DNA from: Bacteroidota bacterium | Lineage (GTDB): Bacteria > Bacteroidota > Bacteroidia > Bacteroidales > JAADJA01 | Assembly (NCBI GenBank): GCA_020444515.1 | Contig: JAHLKX010000005.1 | Coordinates: forward strand, 186,001 to 250,000 | Direction of reading: 5' to 3' | Length of the DNA: 64,000 nt | In this document: one piece after another, positions 1 to 8,998 of the stretch | Position numbering within the stretch: position 1 is the first letter of the stretch | Layout: every line of letters begins with the position of its first letter | Program-made: the position numbers and the translations under genes | Notes under the pieces: generated by a model | The model's input: the letters and a program-made list of their open reading frames with translations, nothing else | Database searches by the model: none | What the model was told of the DNA's origin: nothing

Positions 1-561
1 TAGAACACCCGATTGAATGGAGGATGTGGTTGTATTTCCTATTAAGGCCGGGTTTTTTATTTGATTAACTAACGGAAGTTTACTTGTAAAAGTATTCACT
101 GCCTTAAATCGCATGGAAATACCGGGTGATATTGCTCCTCCCAAGTATTCTTTGTTTCGATTTATAAAATCATAGGTAATGCATGTGCCGGCATCTATTA
201 CCAGTATATCCTGCTCAGGTAATTGACTTGCCGCACCTGTGGCCAGCGCAATGCGATCATTACCCAGTGTTTCAGGGGTCTTGTATAGGAGCGTTATAGG
301 GAGTGGTAAATTCGGTGATAAAATGTATACATGCATAAGGTCGGAGAGGATGCTTATTAAATCATCGGAGGTAGCTGTTACCGTGGAAAAAATACACCGA
401 TCAACGGATCCTGACTGTGAATATTGATCACGCATCGTCTGAATAACGGCTGTCAGATCATTGGCAGAAAGGTTTTCATACGATTGAAGTTCTAATAATT
501 TGTCACCATGAAACAGTGCCAGTTTCAACAATGTATTACCCTGGTCTAAAATTAATTCCAT
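1..561 (-). CDS. coaX: Type III pantothenate kinase, 3' end cut by window edge
   Basis: Catalyses ATP-dependent phosphorylation of pantothenate, the first step of coenzyme A synthesis, in the cytoplasm. The ORF track misses it because it runs off the left edge without a stop. I translated 187 codons by hand. The N-terminus MELILDQGNTLLKLALF fits the ASKHA fold phosphate-1 region (DxGNT), the middle has the family's GNDR motif, and DAGTCITYD matches the second conserved Asp-containing motif, followed by GGAISPG. About 55-60 further residues are expected beyond the edge. ATG at 559-561. It is divergent from the tRNA-Phe gene. Family assignment is firm; the C-terminus cannot be judged. Confidence 0.93.
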   Translation of the reverse strand, partial: MELILDQGNTLLKLALFHGDKLLELQSYENLSANDLTAVIQTMRDQYSQSGSVDRCIFSTVTATSDDLISILSDLMHVYILSPNLPLPITLLYKTPETLGNDRIALATGAASQLPEQDILVIDAGTCITYDFINRNKEYLGGAISPGISMRFKAVNTFTSKLPLVNQIKNPALIGNTTTSSIQSGVL

Positions 562-689
562 TTGTTTTGAGCTCAAGTCATTCGTATTTGCAAAAGTAAT
601 ATATTATCAGGTTCTCAATGATTTAAAGGAATTAAGATCAATATCATGAATTTTTTTAATAAAATTTTCATAATTAAAAATAATGTATT

Positions 690-697
690 TACTTTTG
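690..697 (+). promoter_or_regulatory. Bacteroidota-type -7 box for tRNA-Phe
   Basis: TACTTTTG matches the TAnnTTTG -7 consensus of Bacteroidota primary sigma promoters and lies 43 bases before the tRNA. No clear TTTG -33 box is visible at the usual spacing. Assignment is by consensus and position only. Confidence 0.5.
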
Positions 698-739
698 CAG
701 CCCTTCAAAATTCAAACAAGAAGGAAGGTTCTTGAACAT

Positions 740-815
<76 letters not shown>

Positions 816-823
816 TTACAGAG

Positions 824-849
824 CCCGGTTATCCTAACCGGGTTTTTTT
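824..849 (+). terminator. Rho-independent terminator after tRNA-Phe
   Basis: Perfect 8-bp stem CCCGGTTA / TAACCGGG with a 3-nt loop TCC, followed by seven T. It begins nine bases after the tRNA CCA end. Confidence 0.93.
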
Positions 850-966
850 ATGGCCTCCTGGGATTTTGTTTCATATTTTCTTGCAAATGGTTCAGGTTTC
901 ATATATATTTGAGATTGTTTAAAAATTAACACATTGCTCAATGAAATGCCATTAAAAAATATTGTC

Positions 967-1458
967 ATGAAACAAATTCTGTTAGCTATAGTATTTTTCG
1001 CATTGATTTCTGGATGCAATCAACAATCCACCAAATTAAACAATGTGGATCTTAACGCAGAAAGAGAAAACGTTGCACTCGTTTTGGAAAAATATGTTAT
1101 TGCCAATGAAAAGGAGGACATTGATCTAGTCCATGAAATTTGGGCTGCGTCTCCTGATATTGTTGTTTTTGGGACCAATAGCGATGAAAAAATAGTTGGT
1201 TGGGAAGCGATCAAAGAAGCTCTGGAAAGACAATACAGCGCTTTCGAGGATACGTATATTTCGGTACGTGACCAGGTTATCCATATTGACCCAACCGGAA
1301 ATTTTGCATGGTTCTCTGAAATGATGAATTATAATTACATATATCAGGGCGAGGCCAAACAATTTGAGGGATTGCGTTTTACGGGTGTATTGCAAAAAAT
1401 TGATGGCGTATGGTACATTGTCCAAAGCCACATTTCAATACCTGGCGAAGCGGATTAA
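967..1458 (+). CDS. Putative lipoprotein with SnoaL/NTF2-like fold
   Basis: I start this at the ATG giving MKQILLAIVFFALISGC rather than at the longer ORF start 934, because this N-terminus is a compact lipoprotein signal with lipobox ISGC (Cys17) and the extra 11 residues would disrupt it. The mature part (about 147 aa) has the pattern of DUF4440/SnoaL-like domains: a helix with ...VALVLEKYVIANEKED, DIVVFGTN, an Ile-Val-Gly-Trp-Glu-Ala helix start, and C-terminal strands RFTGVLQKIDGVWYIVQSHIS. These small alpha+beta cones bind or turn over small ligands, but no catalytic role can be assigned here. Probably attached to the outer or inner membrane by lipid. Confidence 0.72.
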   Translation: MKQILLAIVFFALISGCNQQSTKLNNVDLNAERENVALVLEKYVIANEKEDIDLVHEIWAASPDIVVFGTNSDEKIVGWEAIKEALERQYSAFEDTYISVRDQVIHIDPTGNFAWFSEMMNYNYIYQGEAKQFEGLRFTGVLQKIDGVWYIVQSHISIPGEAD

Positions 1459-1487
1459 TCACGATCATCTTTGAATTGCGATTTATT

Positions 1488-2135
1488 TCAATGAGATAAT
1501 TTGATTTTCAGCCCGGTATTAACTTTCCGATGAATGATATCGGTAAATAAGAATTCCTGAGAAACAAAAGATCGATCCTCGGATAAGAGGGTACTACTTC
1601 CTTTGACTTTTTTAATGGGCTGAGGAACTGTAACAATGGATTTAAAGGTTAGCATCCGGGACAGAAATTGATCCGGAATTTCTATTTGCTCCCTTTTTAA
1701 ATACATTGACAAGTACCCTGAAAAATTTATTTTTTTGACTTTACAGCGGTTTATGCGTAAATATCCCGGCGTAAAAATGGTTTTTTTCGCACCGCCCAAC
1801 GCATATAGTGCGTTATTAAAATTTTTAGCCCGATTGAAGTCAAAACTCACTTGATAATTCCGATCAGCTGATTGAATATTGTAATTTACATTTTTAATTC
1901 CGGGTTGTTCCTTTAATTTTTGAATAAGCTTTTCTGCTTCGGATCTTAATTGTTTTTCAATATTTTTATCCAATAACCCTGAGAGGCCTGACAAAAATGA
2001 TCCCAATTCTGAAGTATTGATGGAGTAACGAACATGTCCTGTCTGATCTTCATTGATCTGTATCTTTTCCTCGATTTCGATGCATCCGCTAAAGAGAAGA
2101 ATAACCAGTAAAAAAAGCAATAGTCGTTGTATCAT
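1488..2135 (-). CDS. Hypothetical lipoprotein
   Basis: The track start at 2225 adds 30 residues without signal character. Starting at the ATG at 2135 gives MIQRLLLFLLVILLFSGCIE, a clear lipoprotein signal with lipobox FSGC. The mature protein is about 198 aa, beginning with IEIEEKIQINEDQTGHVRYSIN, followed by a charged helical stretch (KNIEKQLRSEAEKLIQKL) and beta-rich sequence. I do not recognise a named family with confidence; the pattern of a beta strand pair next to the lipidated Cys resembles many uncharacterised Bacteroidota lipoproteins. No partner gene on the same strand is close enough to suggest an operon. Confidence 0.65.
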   Translation of the reverse strand: MIQRLLLFLLVILLFSGCIEIEEKIQINEDQTGHVRYSINTSELGSFLSGLSGLLDKNIEKQLRSEAEKLIQKLKEQPGIKNVNYNIQSADRNYQVSFDFNRAKNFNNALYALGGAKKTIFTPGYLRINRCKVKKINFSGYLSMYLKREQIEIPDQFLSRMLTFKSIVTVPQPIKKVKGSSTLLSEDRSFVSQEFLFTDIIHRKVNTGLKIKLSH

Positions 2136-2244
2136 TATGGGACGATTTGTATCAATCTTGAACGGACGATAAAAATACTTATTATTCCTGCAGGAATGGC
2201 AGTCTAGTAAGTTATACACATCCAATGGTTTATAAAAAAAATAA

Positions 2245-2272
2245 TTGGATGGTATAGATTTTGTTAGTTTTG
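2245..2272 (+). promoter_or_regulatory. Promoter for the 55-aa ORF
   Basis: TTG (2245-2247) and TAGTTTTG (2265-2272, TAnnTTTG) are 17 bases apart, matching the Bacteroidota consensus. The ATG of the small ORF is 46 bases downstream of the -7 box. Confidence 0.6.
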
Positions 2273-2318
2273 CAGCCGTTAACGCTGCGCTTATTAAGCA
2301 CAGATAAAATCAACCAAT

Positions 2319-2486
2319 ATGAAACGTATTGAAAACATTGCAGATTACAATGCTGAATTGTTTATCAAAAAACACTTTTCAAACTTAAGTGAAAACGACA
2401 AAATGGTAAGGGTCATGCGGAGCAGTATTAAGGATACTATTAAACGTGCTTTGGAGACCTATGACGTAGGAAGATTCAAACAATAG
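2319..2486 (+). CDS. Small protein of 55 aa, function unknown
   Basis: Too short for the ORF track. ATG at 2319 and TAG at 2484-2486 give a 55-residue basic, helix-rich protein starting MKRIENIADYNAELFIKKHF and ending YDVGRFKQ. No signal peptide, no membrane segment and no cysteine. Support for it being real: a consensus promoter ends 46 bases upstream, a strong terminator starts 15 bases after the stop, and codon usage is like the neighbours. It is a stand-alone transcription unit. I do not recognise the family; a cytosolic regulatory or binding role is possible but unproven. Confidence 0.7.
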   Translation: MKRIENIADYNAELFIKKHFSNLSENDKMVRVMRSSIKDTIKRALETYDVGRFKQ

Positions 2487-2501
2487 GATATCAATAACAA
2501 T

Positions 2502-2529
2502 AAAAAAGGCGCCTGTAGGCGCCTTTTTT
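2502..2529. terminator. Bidirectional terminator between small ORF and atpC
   Basis: Perfect 12-bp stem AAAAAAGGCGCC / GGCGCCTTTTTT with a 4-nt loop TGTA. Flanking A and T tracts serve both strands. The atpC stop codon (2528-2530 on minus) overlaps the end of the T tract, so the hairpin starts directly at the end of the atpDC transcript. Confidence 0.93.
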
Positions 2530-2764
2530 ATTCTGCAAGTATTAATACTTTATTTTTAACGACCTCAATAACCCCACCATTAATTTCAAAAAACTCCGTT
2601 TTCTTATCCGGATCCACTATTTTAATTTTCCCTTTTCTCAGCACTGAAATAATGGGTGCATGGTTGTTTAATATCTCAAATGATCCGTCTTTACCGGGTA
2701 ATTGAACAACATCGGCTTCACCGCTGAAAACGGTTTGATCTGGATTTATGATTTCAACTTTCAT
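2528..2764 (-). CDS. atpC: ATP synthase F1 epsilon subunit, short form
   Basis: Central-stalk subunit of F1 that couples rotor movement to ATP synthesis. The 78 residues correspond to the N-terminal beta-sandwich domain only: MKVEIINPDQTVFSGEADVV, then the typical LPGKDGSFEILNNHAP and GGVIEVVKNKVLILAE. The C-terminal two-helix domain found in longer bacterial epsilon subunits (about 130-140 aa), which can inhibit ATP hydrolysis, is absent; short forms are usual in Bacteroidota. It lies 9 bases after atpD in the same transcript and ends inside a terminator. Confidence 0.95.
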   Translation of the reverse strand: MKVEIINPDQTVFSGEADVVQLPGKDGSFEILNNHAPIISVLRKGKIKIVDPDKKTEFFEINGGVIEVVKNKVLILAE

Positions 2765-2773
2765 AGGATAATT

Positions 2774-4294
<1,521 letters not shown>

Positions 4295-4306
4295 TTAAAA
4301 TTTGCG

Positions 4307-4335
4307 CAAATATATAATAAATCTTTATTTTTCAA
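4307..4335 (-). promoter_or_regulatory. atpDC promoter
   Basis: On the minus strand TTG (4333-4335) and TATATTTG (4307-4314) are 18 bases apart, a near-perfect Bacteroidota promoter. It lies just upstream of atpD, which separates atpDC from the lspA transcript. Confidence 0.7.
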
Positions 4336-4393
4336 CTCCTTTACTTCCTAAAAATACGTATCCACTAGCTCCATTGATCAGGTAATTTCTCAT

Positions 4394-4996
4394 CTATTTT
4401 TTGAAAAATTTTCTTTGAAAAATTATCAGGATAAATACCCCGACTGTAATGGCTGAGTCGGCGATGTTAAAAACCGGTCTGAAGAAAATAAATTCACGGC
4501 CTTTCCAAAAGGGGAACCAATCGGGATAATAACCTTTGATAATCGGGAAATAGAGCATGTCCACCACCTTTCCATGTAAAAAACTACTGTAACCACCTTC
4601 CTGAGGGAAAAGTGTAGCTGTGTTATGAAAAGTGCTTTCAGAAAATATCATACCATAAAATGCACTGTCGATGATGTTGCCCAATGCTCCTGCAAAAATG
4701 AGCGAAATGCTTAGAATCAGTCCAAAAGGTTGTTTGTCCCGAGTAATTTTTAATAAATACCATCCAATGGCAATCACGGCGATGATTCGGAAAATACTGA
4801 GGGTTATTTTACCAAATTCACCCCCAAATTTCATCCCAAATGCCATTCCTTCATTTTCGGTAAAATGCAAAATAAACCAATCACCCCACATGGCAATTTC
4901 ACCGCGCGTGCCAATCAACATGCTCGTTTTAACCCAAATCTTCAATACCTGATCGGCAATCAGGATAAGAACAATAATAATAACTGCTTTTTTCAA
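4394..4996 (-). CDS. lspA: Lipoprotein signal peptidase (signal peptidase II)
   Basis: Membrane aspartic protease that cuts prolipoproteins before the lipidated Cys. Hydrophobic segments are visible at the N-terminus (KKAVIIIVLILIADQVLKIW), around residues 65-85, 90-110, and at the C-terminus. Conserved motifs are ADQ near the start, NEGMAFG, GNIIDSAFYG with the first catalytic Asp, KVVDML, and FNIADSAITVG with the second catalytic Asp. At 200 aa it is longer than the E. coli form (about 164) because of an insert between the GNxxD and FNxAD motifs, usual in Bacteroidota. It ends the ileS operon. Confidence 0.96.
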   Translation of the reverse strand: MKKAVIIIVLILIADQVLKIWVKTSMLIGTRGEIAMWGDWFILHFTENEGMAFGMKFGGEFGKITLSIFRIIAVIAIGWYLLKITRDKQPFGLILSISLIFAGALGNIIDSAFYGMIFSESTFHNTATLFPQEGGYSSFLHGKVVDMLYFPIIKGYYPDWFPFWKGREFIFFRPVFNIADSAITVGVFILIIFQRKFFKK

Positions 4997-5026
4997 TTTT
5001 GGGATGAAAGTTTATAAGGAAGTGGG

Positions 5027-5443
5027 TTATTTCTTTTGTGGTTGATTTAATTTCGCATCAATGCTTAGGGTCGCATGAGGCACACTCCTGAGGCGCTCCT
5101 TTGCAATTAATTTACCGGTAACCCTGCAAATCCCATATGATTTATTTTCAATACGGATCAAAGCATTCTCCAATGAATTAATAAATTTTTGTTGCCTTGC
5201 TGCTAAGCGGCTGTTCTCTTCTTTACTGAGAACCTGGTATCCTTCCTCCAATACTTTGAAGGTCGGTGATGTATCATTGGTATCGTGTTCATTGGCATGT
5301 GAATAGGCATCCGTTAACATTTTTAAATCTTCACGAGCCTTGTTCAGTTTCTCAAGAATGATTTGACGAAATTCTTCCAATTCTTCATCAGAGTATCGCT
5401 TCTTTTCGACGCCTTCGTTATTTTCTTCCTTTGCCATAGCCAT
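5027..5443 (-). CDS. DksA/TraR-like protein lacking most zinc-finger cysteines
   Basis: DksA-family proteins bind RNA polymerase through its secondary channel and tune transcription, often together with ppGpp. The N-terminal half is a long coiled coil (about residues 15-100) containing EHDTNDTSPTFKVLEEG, comparable to the acidic coiled-coil tip. The C-terminal part YGICRVTGKLIAKERLRSVPHATL aligns with the zinc-finger region, but only one Cys remains; the CxxC...CxxC set is degenerate. This is a recurrent variant in Bacteroidota as far as I recall. It sits between ileS and lspA with gaps of 37 and 30 bases. A second ATG two codons in is equally possible. Confidence 0.85.
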   Translation of the reverse strand: MAMAKEENNEGVEKKRYSDEELEEFRQIILEKLNKAREDLKMLTDAYSHANEHDTNDTSPTFKVLEEGYQVLSKEENSRLAARQQKFINSLENALIRIENKSYGICRVTGKLIAKERLRSVPHATLSIDAKLNQPQKK

Positions 5444-5480
5444 TATTTTTAATCATTAAAATCTAATATACGTTCCTTTT

Positions 5481-8400
5481 TTAATTTAGTTTATTGACAA
5501 TCAGGTATGTTTCCATATTGTCAACAAGGTCAATTTTTACCTTTGTACTGTCCTGAATGTCCGCTTTGAAGAAAAGTTCTTTCGCCAGCGTTTCCGAACA
5601 AATATAATTAAAATTCCTGTTAACCGCTTCTTCCAGTTCTTCGTTTTTTTCAATGGTTACAGAAATGGTATCTGTAACCTCAAAGTCTTTGTCTTTACGG
5701 ATGTTCTGGATCCGATTTACCAGTTCACGAGCGATACCTTCATACCTGAGTTCGTCAGTTATCGTGATATCTAACGCAACGGTAAGTTTACCTATTGTGG
5801 TTAAAAGCCATCCTGGAATATCCTGCGTGAGGATTTCAACATCGGAAAGTTCAATAACAATTGCTTCTCCTCCTATGTTCAATTCCAAACGCCCCTCATT
5901 TTCAAGTTTTGCGATTGAAGATTTTTCCAGTAAAGCAACCTCGGCAGCGATAGACTTCATCATTTTGCCATATTTAGGTCCCAGTTTTTTGAAGTTGGGT
6001 TTTACCTGTTTTACGAGAATGCTATCATCCTTGAGGTATTCAATTTCCTTGACGTTTACCTCAGACAGGATGAGTTGTTTTACTGCATCGATTTTCTCTT
6101 TCAACCCAGTTTCCGTAAGCGGTATCATGATTTTGTTCAAGGGTTGGCGCACCCGGATGTTTGTTTTTTTCCTCAAAGAAAGGATCATGGATGAAATGGT
6201 CTGAGCCAGTTCCATTCGTTCTTCAAGATCTTTATCAATCAATGAAACATCCGCCGTCGGGAAATCGGTTAAATGCACAGAATCATTCTTATCCCTGCCT
6301 GTTACGCTGTTCAGGTCGGTGAAGAGTTTTTCCATAAAGAAAGGGGCAATGGGGGCTGCCAGTTGAGCAATCACTTCTAAACAGCGATATAGGGTTTGGT
6401 AGGCCGATATTTTATCTTTGGAATAATCTCCTTTCCAGAATCTTCGGCGGCTTAAACGCACGTACCAGTTGCTGAGATGTTGATCCAGGAAATCGCTGAT
6501 GGCGCGACCGGCTCGGGTAGGCTCATAATCATCATAACTGGCATCCACAATTTTGATCAATGAATTTAATTCTGAAAGGATCCACCGGTCAAGTTCAGGG
6601 CGATCATGAAAGGGAACTTCCTCCTCATCAAAGGTAAATCCATCAATGTTGGCATACAGGGCAAAAAAGGAATAGGTGTTGTACAAGGTGCCAAAGAATT
6701 TACGCCTAGTTTCATCAATGCCTTCCTGGTCAAATTTCAGGTTATCCCAGGGCTGTGCATTGGTGATCATATACCAGCGTGTTGCATCCGGTCCATAAGT
6801 TTCGATCATCTCAAAAGGATCTACCGCATTGCCTAATCGTTTCGACATTTTATTTCCATTGGCATCGAGCACCAGTCCATTGGAGACACACGTTTTAAAT
6901 GAGACCGAATCGAATACCATAGTAGCAATGGCATGCAGGGTAAAGAACCAACCACGTGTCTGGTCAACACCTTCAGCAATAAAATCAGCTGGGAAGAAAG
7001 ATTCAAAGTTCTCCTTATTTTCGAATGGGTAGTGGAATTGTGCATAGGGCATTGAACCAGAATCAAACCATACATCAATCAGCATGGGCTCTCGGTACAT
7101 TTTTTTTCCGGAAGGTGAAACCAAAATGATTTCATCCACATAAGGTTTGTGGAAATCAAAACTTTCATAATTGTCTTTACTGAAATCACCTGGGTTGAAG
7201 TTTTCCAGTGGATTGGTTTTCATAAAACCTGCTTCGATGGAATGGATAATCTCCTCCTTTAATTCTTCGGCAGACCCCAGACATTTTTGTTCTTTCCCAT
7301 CCTCAGTCATCCACACGGGCAGAGGTACACCCCAGAACCGGGAACGGGAAAGATTCCAGTCCACCAGATTTTCGAGCCAGTTTCCGAACCGCCCGATTCC
7401 GGTAGCTTTGGGTTTCCAGTTAATGGTGTCATTCAATTCGATTAGGCGATCGCGATAAGCCGTTGTTTTAATAAACCATGAATCCAGTGGATAATATAAA
7501 ATGGGTTTATCAGTCCTCCAACAATGCGGATAGGAGTGAACATATTTTTCTGTTTTAAAAGCTTTATTTTCCTTTTTCAGTTTTACGATGATGTCAATAT
7601 CAACGGAATTATCTTTTTCAGGAACATAATTGGGATCGTATTCTGCTTTTACATACCGGCCAGCAAATTCACCCATTTCTGGTGTAAATTTTCCCTGCTT
7701 GCTCACCAACGTTAATGAACCAATTCCATTTTCTTTAGCGATCTTGAAGTCATCAGCACCAAAACTGGGTGCAATGTGAACGATTCCTGTACCTTCGTCA
7801 GTGGTTACAAAATCACCAACCAGCACCCGGAAAGCATCTCCATCTTTGGGCTGAGCAAAAGGCAATAATTGCTCGAAACGGATACCCTCCAGTTTTTTCC
7901 CTTTCATCTCCTCAATTACACTGAAAGGAATCTTTTTCTGACCCGGTTCATACTCTTCCAGTTTCAAATGGGAATTTTCCTCCGGGAAATATTTTGACAC
8001 TAAGTCCTTTCCCAAAACAACTGTAATCGGCTTATGCGTATAGGGATTGAAGGTTTTAACCTTCACATAATCGATTTTACCACCAACAGCAAGTGCCGTA
8101 TTGCTGGGCAACGTCCAGGGTGTAGTTGTCCAGGCTAGTAAAAACAAATCACCGAAAAGATCATCAAACAGGAATTCCGACTTTCCATCTCGAACGACCT
8201 TAAATTGCGCTACGACTGTATTATCCTTAACATCCTTGTAGCATCCTGGCAGATTGAGCTCATGCGAACTTAATCCTGTTCCTGCTGCTGGAGAATAGGG
8301 TTGGATGGTATGACCCTTGTAGAGCAGGCCTTTGTTATACAATTGTTTAAGCAGCCACCAAACCGTTTCGATATACTTATTGTCAAAGGTTATATAAGGA

Positions 8401-8843
8401 TCACTCAAATCAACCCAATAACCCATTTTACGGGTCAGTTCATCCCACATATCCTTGTATTTCATTACCTCTCTTCGGCATGCTTTATTGTATTCTTCGA
8501 CAGATATTTTAGTGCCAATATCCTCTTTGGTTATGCCCAGTGATTTTTCAACACTGATTTCTACAGGCAGTCCATGGGTGTCCCAGCCGGCCTTGCGTTC
8601 AACCAGGTATCCTTTCATGGTTTTATAACGACAAAAAATATCTTTGATCGCCCGGGACATTACATGATGGATGCCCGGCTGCCCATTGGCGGAAGGAGGC
8701 CCTTCATAAAAAACAAAAGACTGATGTCCCATTCGGGTTTCAACACTTTTTTCAAAGGTCTTATGTTCCATCCAGTAAGTTCCGATTTCCTTACCAATCG
8801 CCGTTAAATCAAGCTTCTTATATTCCCTGTATTGCTTCGTCAT
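5481..8843 (-). CDS. ileS: Isoleucyl-tRNA synthetase, type 2 with GIHH signature
   Basis: Class I synthetase that charges tRNA-Ile with isoleucine and edits valine. Length 1120 aa fits the IleRS2 (eukaryote-like) subfamily. The class I signature that normally reads HIGH is here GIHH (residues 57-60, in PSANGQPGIHH); the second signature is KMSKRLGN, with the R typical of type 2. The connective editing domain is present (LLAWTTTPWTLPSN and DEGTGIVHIAPSFGADDF). IleRS2 with a GxHH motif has been reported to be extremely resistant to mupirocin. First gene of an ileS - DksA-like - lspA run, with a -7 box 36-43 bases upstream. Confidence 0.97.
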   Translation of the reverse strand: MTKQYREYKKLDLTAIGKEIGTYWMEHKTFEKSVETRMGHQSFVFYEGPPSANGQPGIHHVMSRAIKDIFCRYKTMKGYLVERKAGWDTHGLPVEISVEKSLGITKEDIGTKISVEEYNKACRREVMKYKDMWDELTRKMGYWVDLSDPYITFDNKYIETVWWLLKQLYNKGLLYKGHTIQPYSPAAGTGLSSHELNLPGCYKDVKDNTVVAQFKVVRDGKSEFLFDDLFGDLFLLAWTTTPWTLPSNTALAVGGKIDYVKVKTFNPYTHKPITVVLGKDLVSKYFPEENSHLKLEEYEPGQKKIPFSVIEEMKGKKLEGIRFEQLLPFAQPKDGDAFRVLVGDFVTTDEGTGIVHIAPSFGADDFKIAKENGIGSLTLVSKQGKFTPEMGEFAGRYVKAEYDPNYVPEKDNSVDIDIIVKLKKENKAFKTEKYVHSYPHCWRTDKPILYYPLDSWFIKTTAYRDRLIELNDTINWKPKATGIGRFGNWLENLVDWNLSRSRFWGVPLPVWMTEDGKEQKCLGSAEELKEEIIHSIEAGFMKTNPLENFNPGDFSKDNYESFDFHKPYVDEIILVSPSGKKMYREPMLIDVWFDSGSMPYAQFHYPFENKENFESFFPADFIAEGVDQTRGWFFTLHAIATMVFDSVSFKTCVSNGLVLDANGNKMSKRLGNAVDPFEMIETYGPDATRWYMITNAQPWDNLKFDQEGIDETRRKFFGTLYNTYSFFALYANIDGFTFDEEEVPFHDRPELDRWILSELNSLIKIVDASYDDYEPTRAGRAISDFLDQHLSNWYVRLSRRRFWKGDYSKDKISAYQTLYRCLEVIAQLAAPIAPFFMEKLFTDLNSVTGRDKNDSVHLTDFPTADVSLIDKDLEERMELAQTISSMILSLRKKTNIRVRQPLNKIMIPLTETGLKEKIDAVKQLILSEVNVKEIEYLKDDSILVKQVKPNFKKLGPKYGKMMKSIAAEVALLEKSSIAKLENEGRLELNIGGEAIVIELSDVEILTQDIPGWLLTTIGKLTVALDITITDELRYEGIARELVNRIQNIRKDKDFEVTDTISVTIEKNEELEEAVNRNFNYICSETLAKELFFKADIQDSTKVKIDLVDNMETYLIVNKLN

Positions 8844-8878
8844 TAAGCCTGTAGTTTCTGTTCAAACTTAAAAGGGTG

Positions 8879-8886
8879 CAAAGATA
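8879..8886 (-). promoter_or_regulatory. -7 box upstream of ileS
   Basis: TATCTTTG on the minus strand matches TAnnTTTG and is 36 bases upstream of the ileS ATG. No convincing -33 TTTG was seen. Confidence 0.5.
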
Positions 8887-8950
8887 TAAAAATATATCAT
8901 TGTTTTTTTATTGATTCATTCCTAGATAATTGAGCTTTTCTAAAATAAAA

Positions 8951-8976
8951 AAGGCTGGCCCGCACGGGCCAGCCTT
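8951..8976 (-). terminator. Terminator of the 1161-aa cargo gene
   Basis: Perfect stem AAGGCTGGCCCG / CGGGCCAGCCTT with a 2-nt loop. Read on the minus strand it is followed by TTTTTTATTTT, and it lies 23 bases after the stop of the upstream minus-strand gene. Confidence 0.93.
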
Positions 8977-8998
8977 TCCGAGCTAAATTATCATTATT

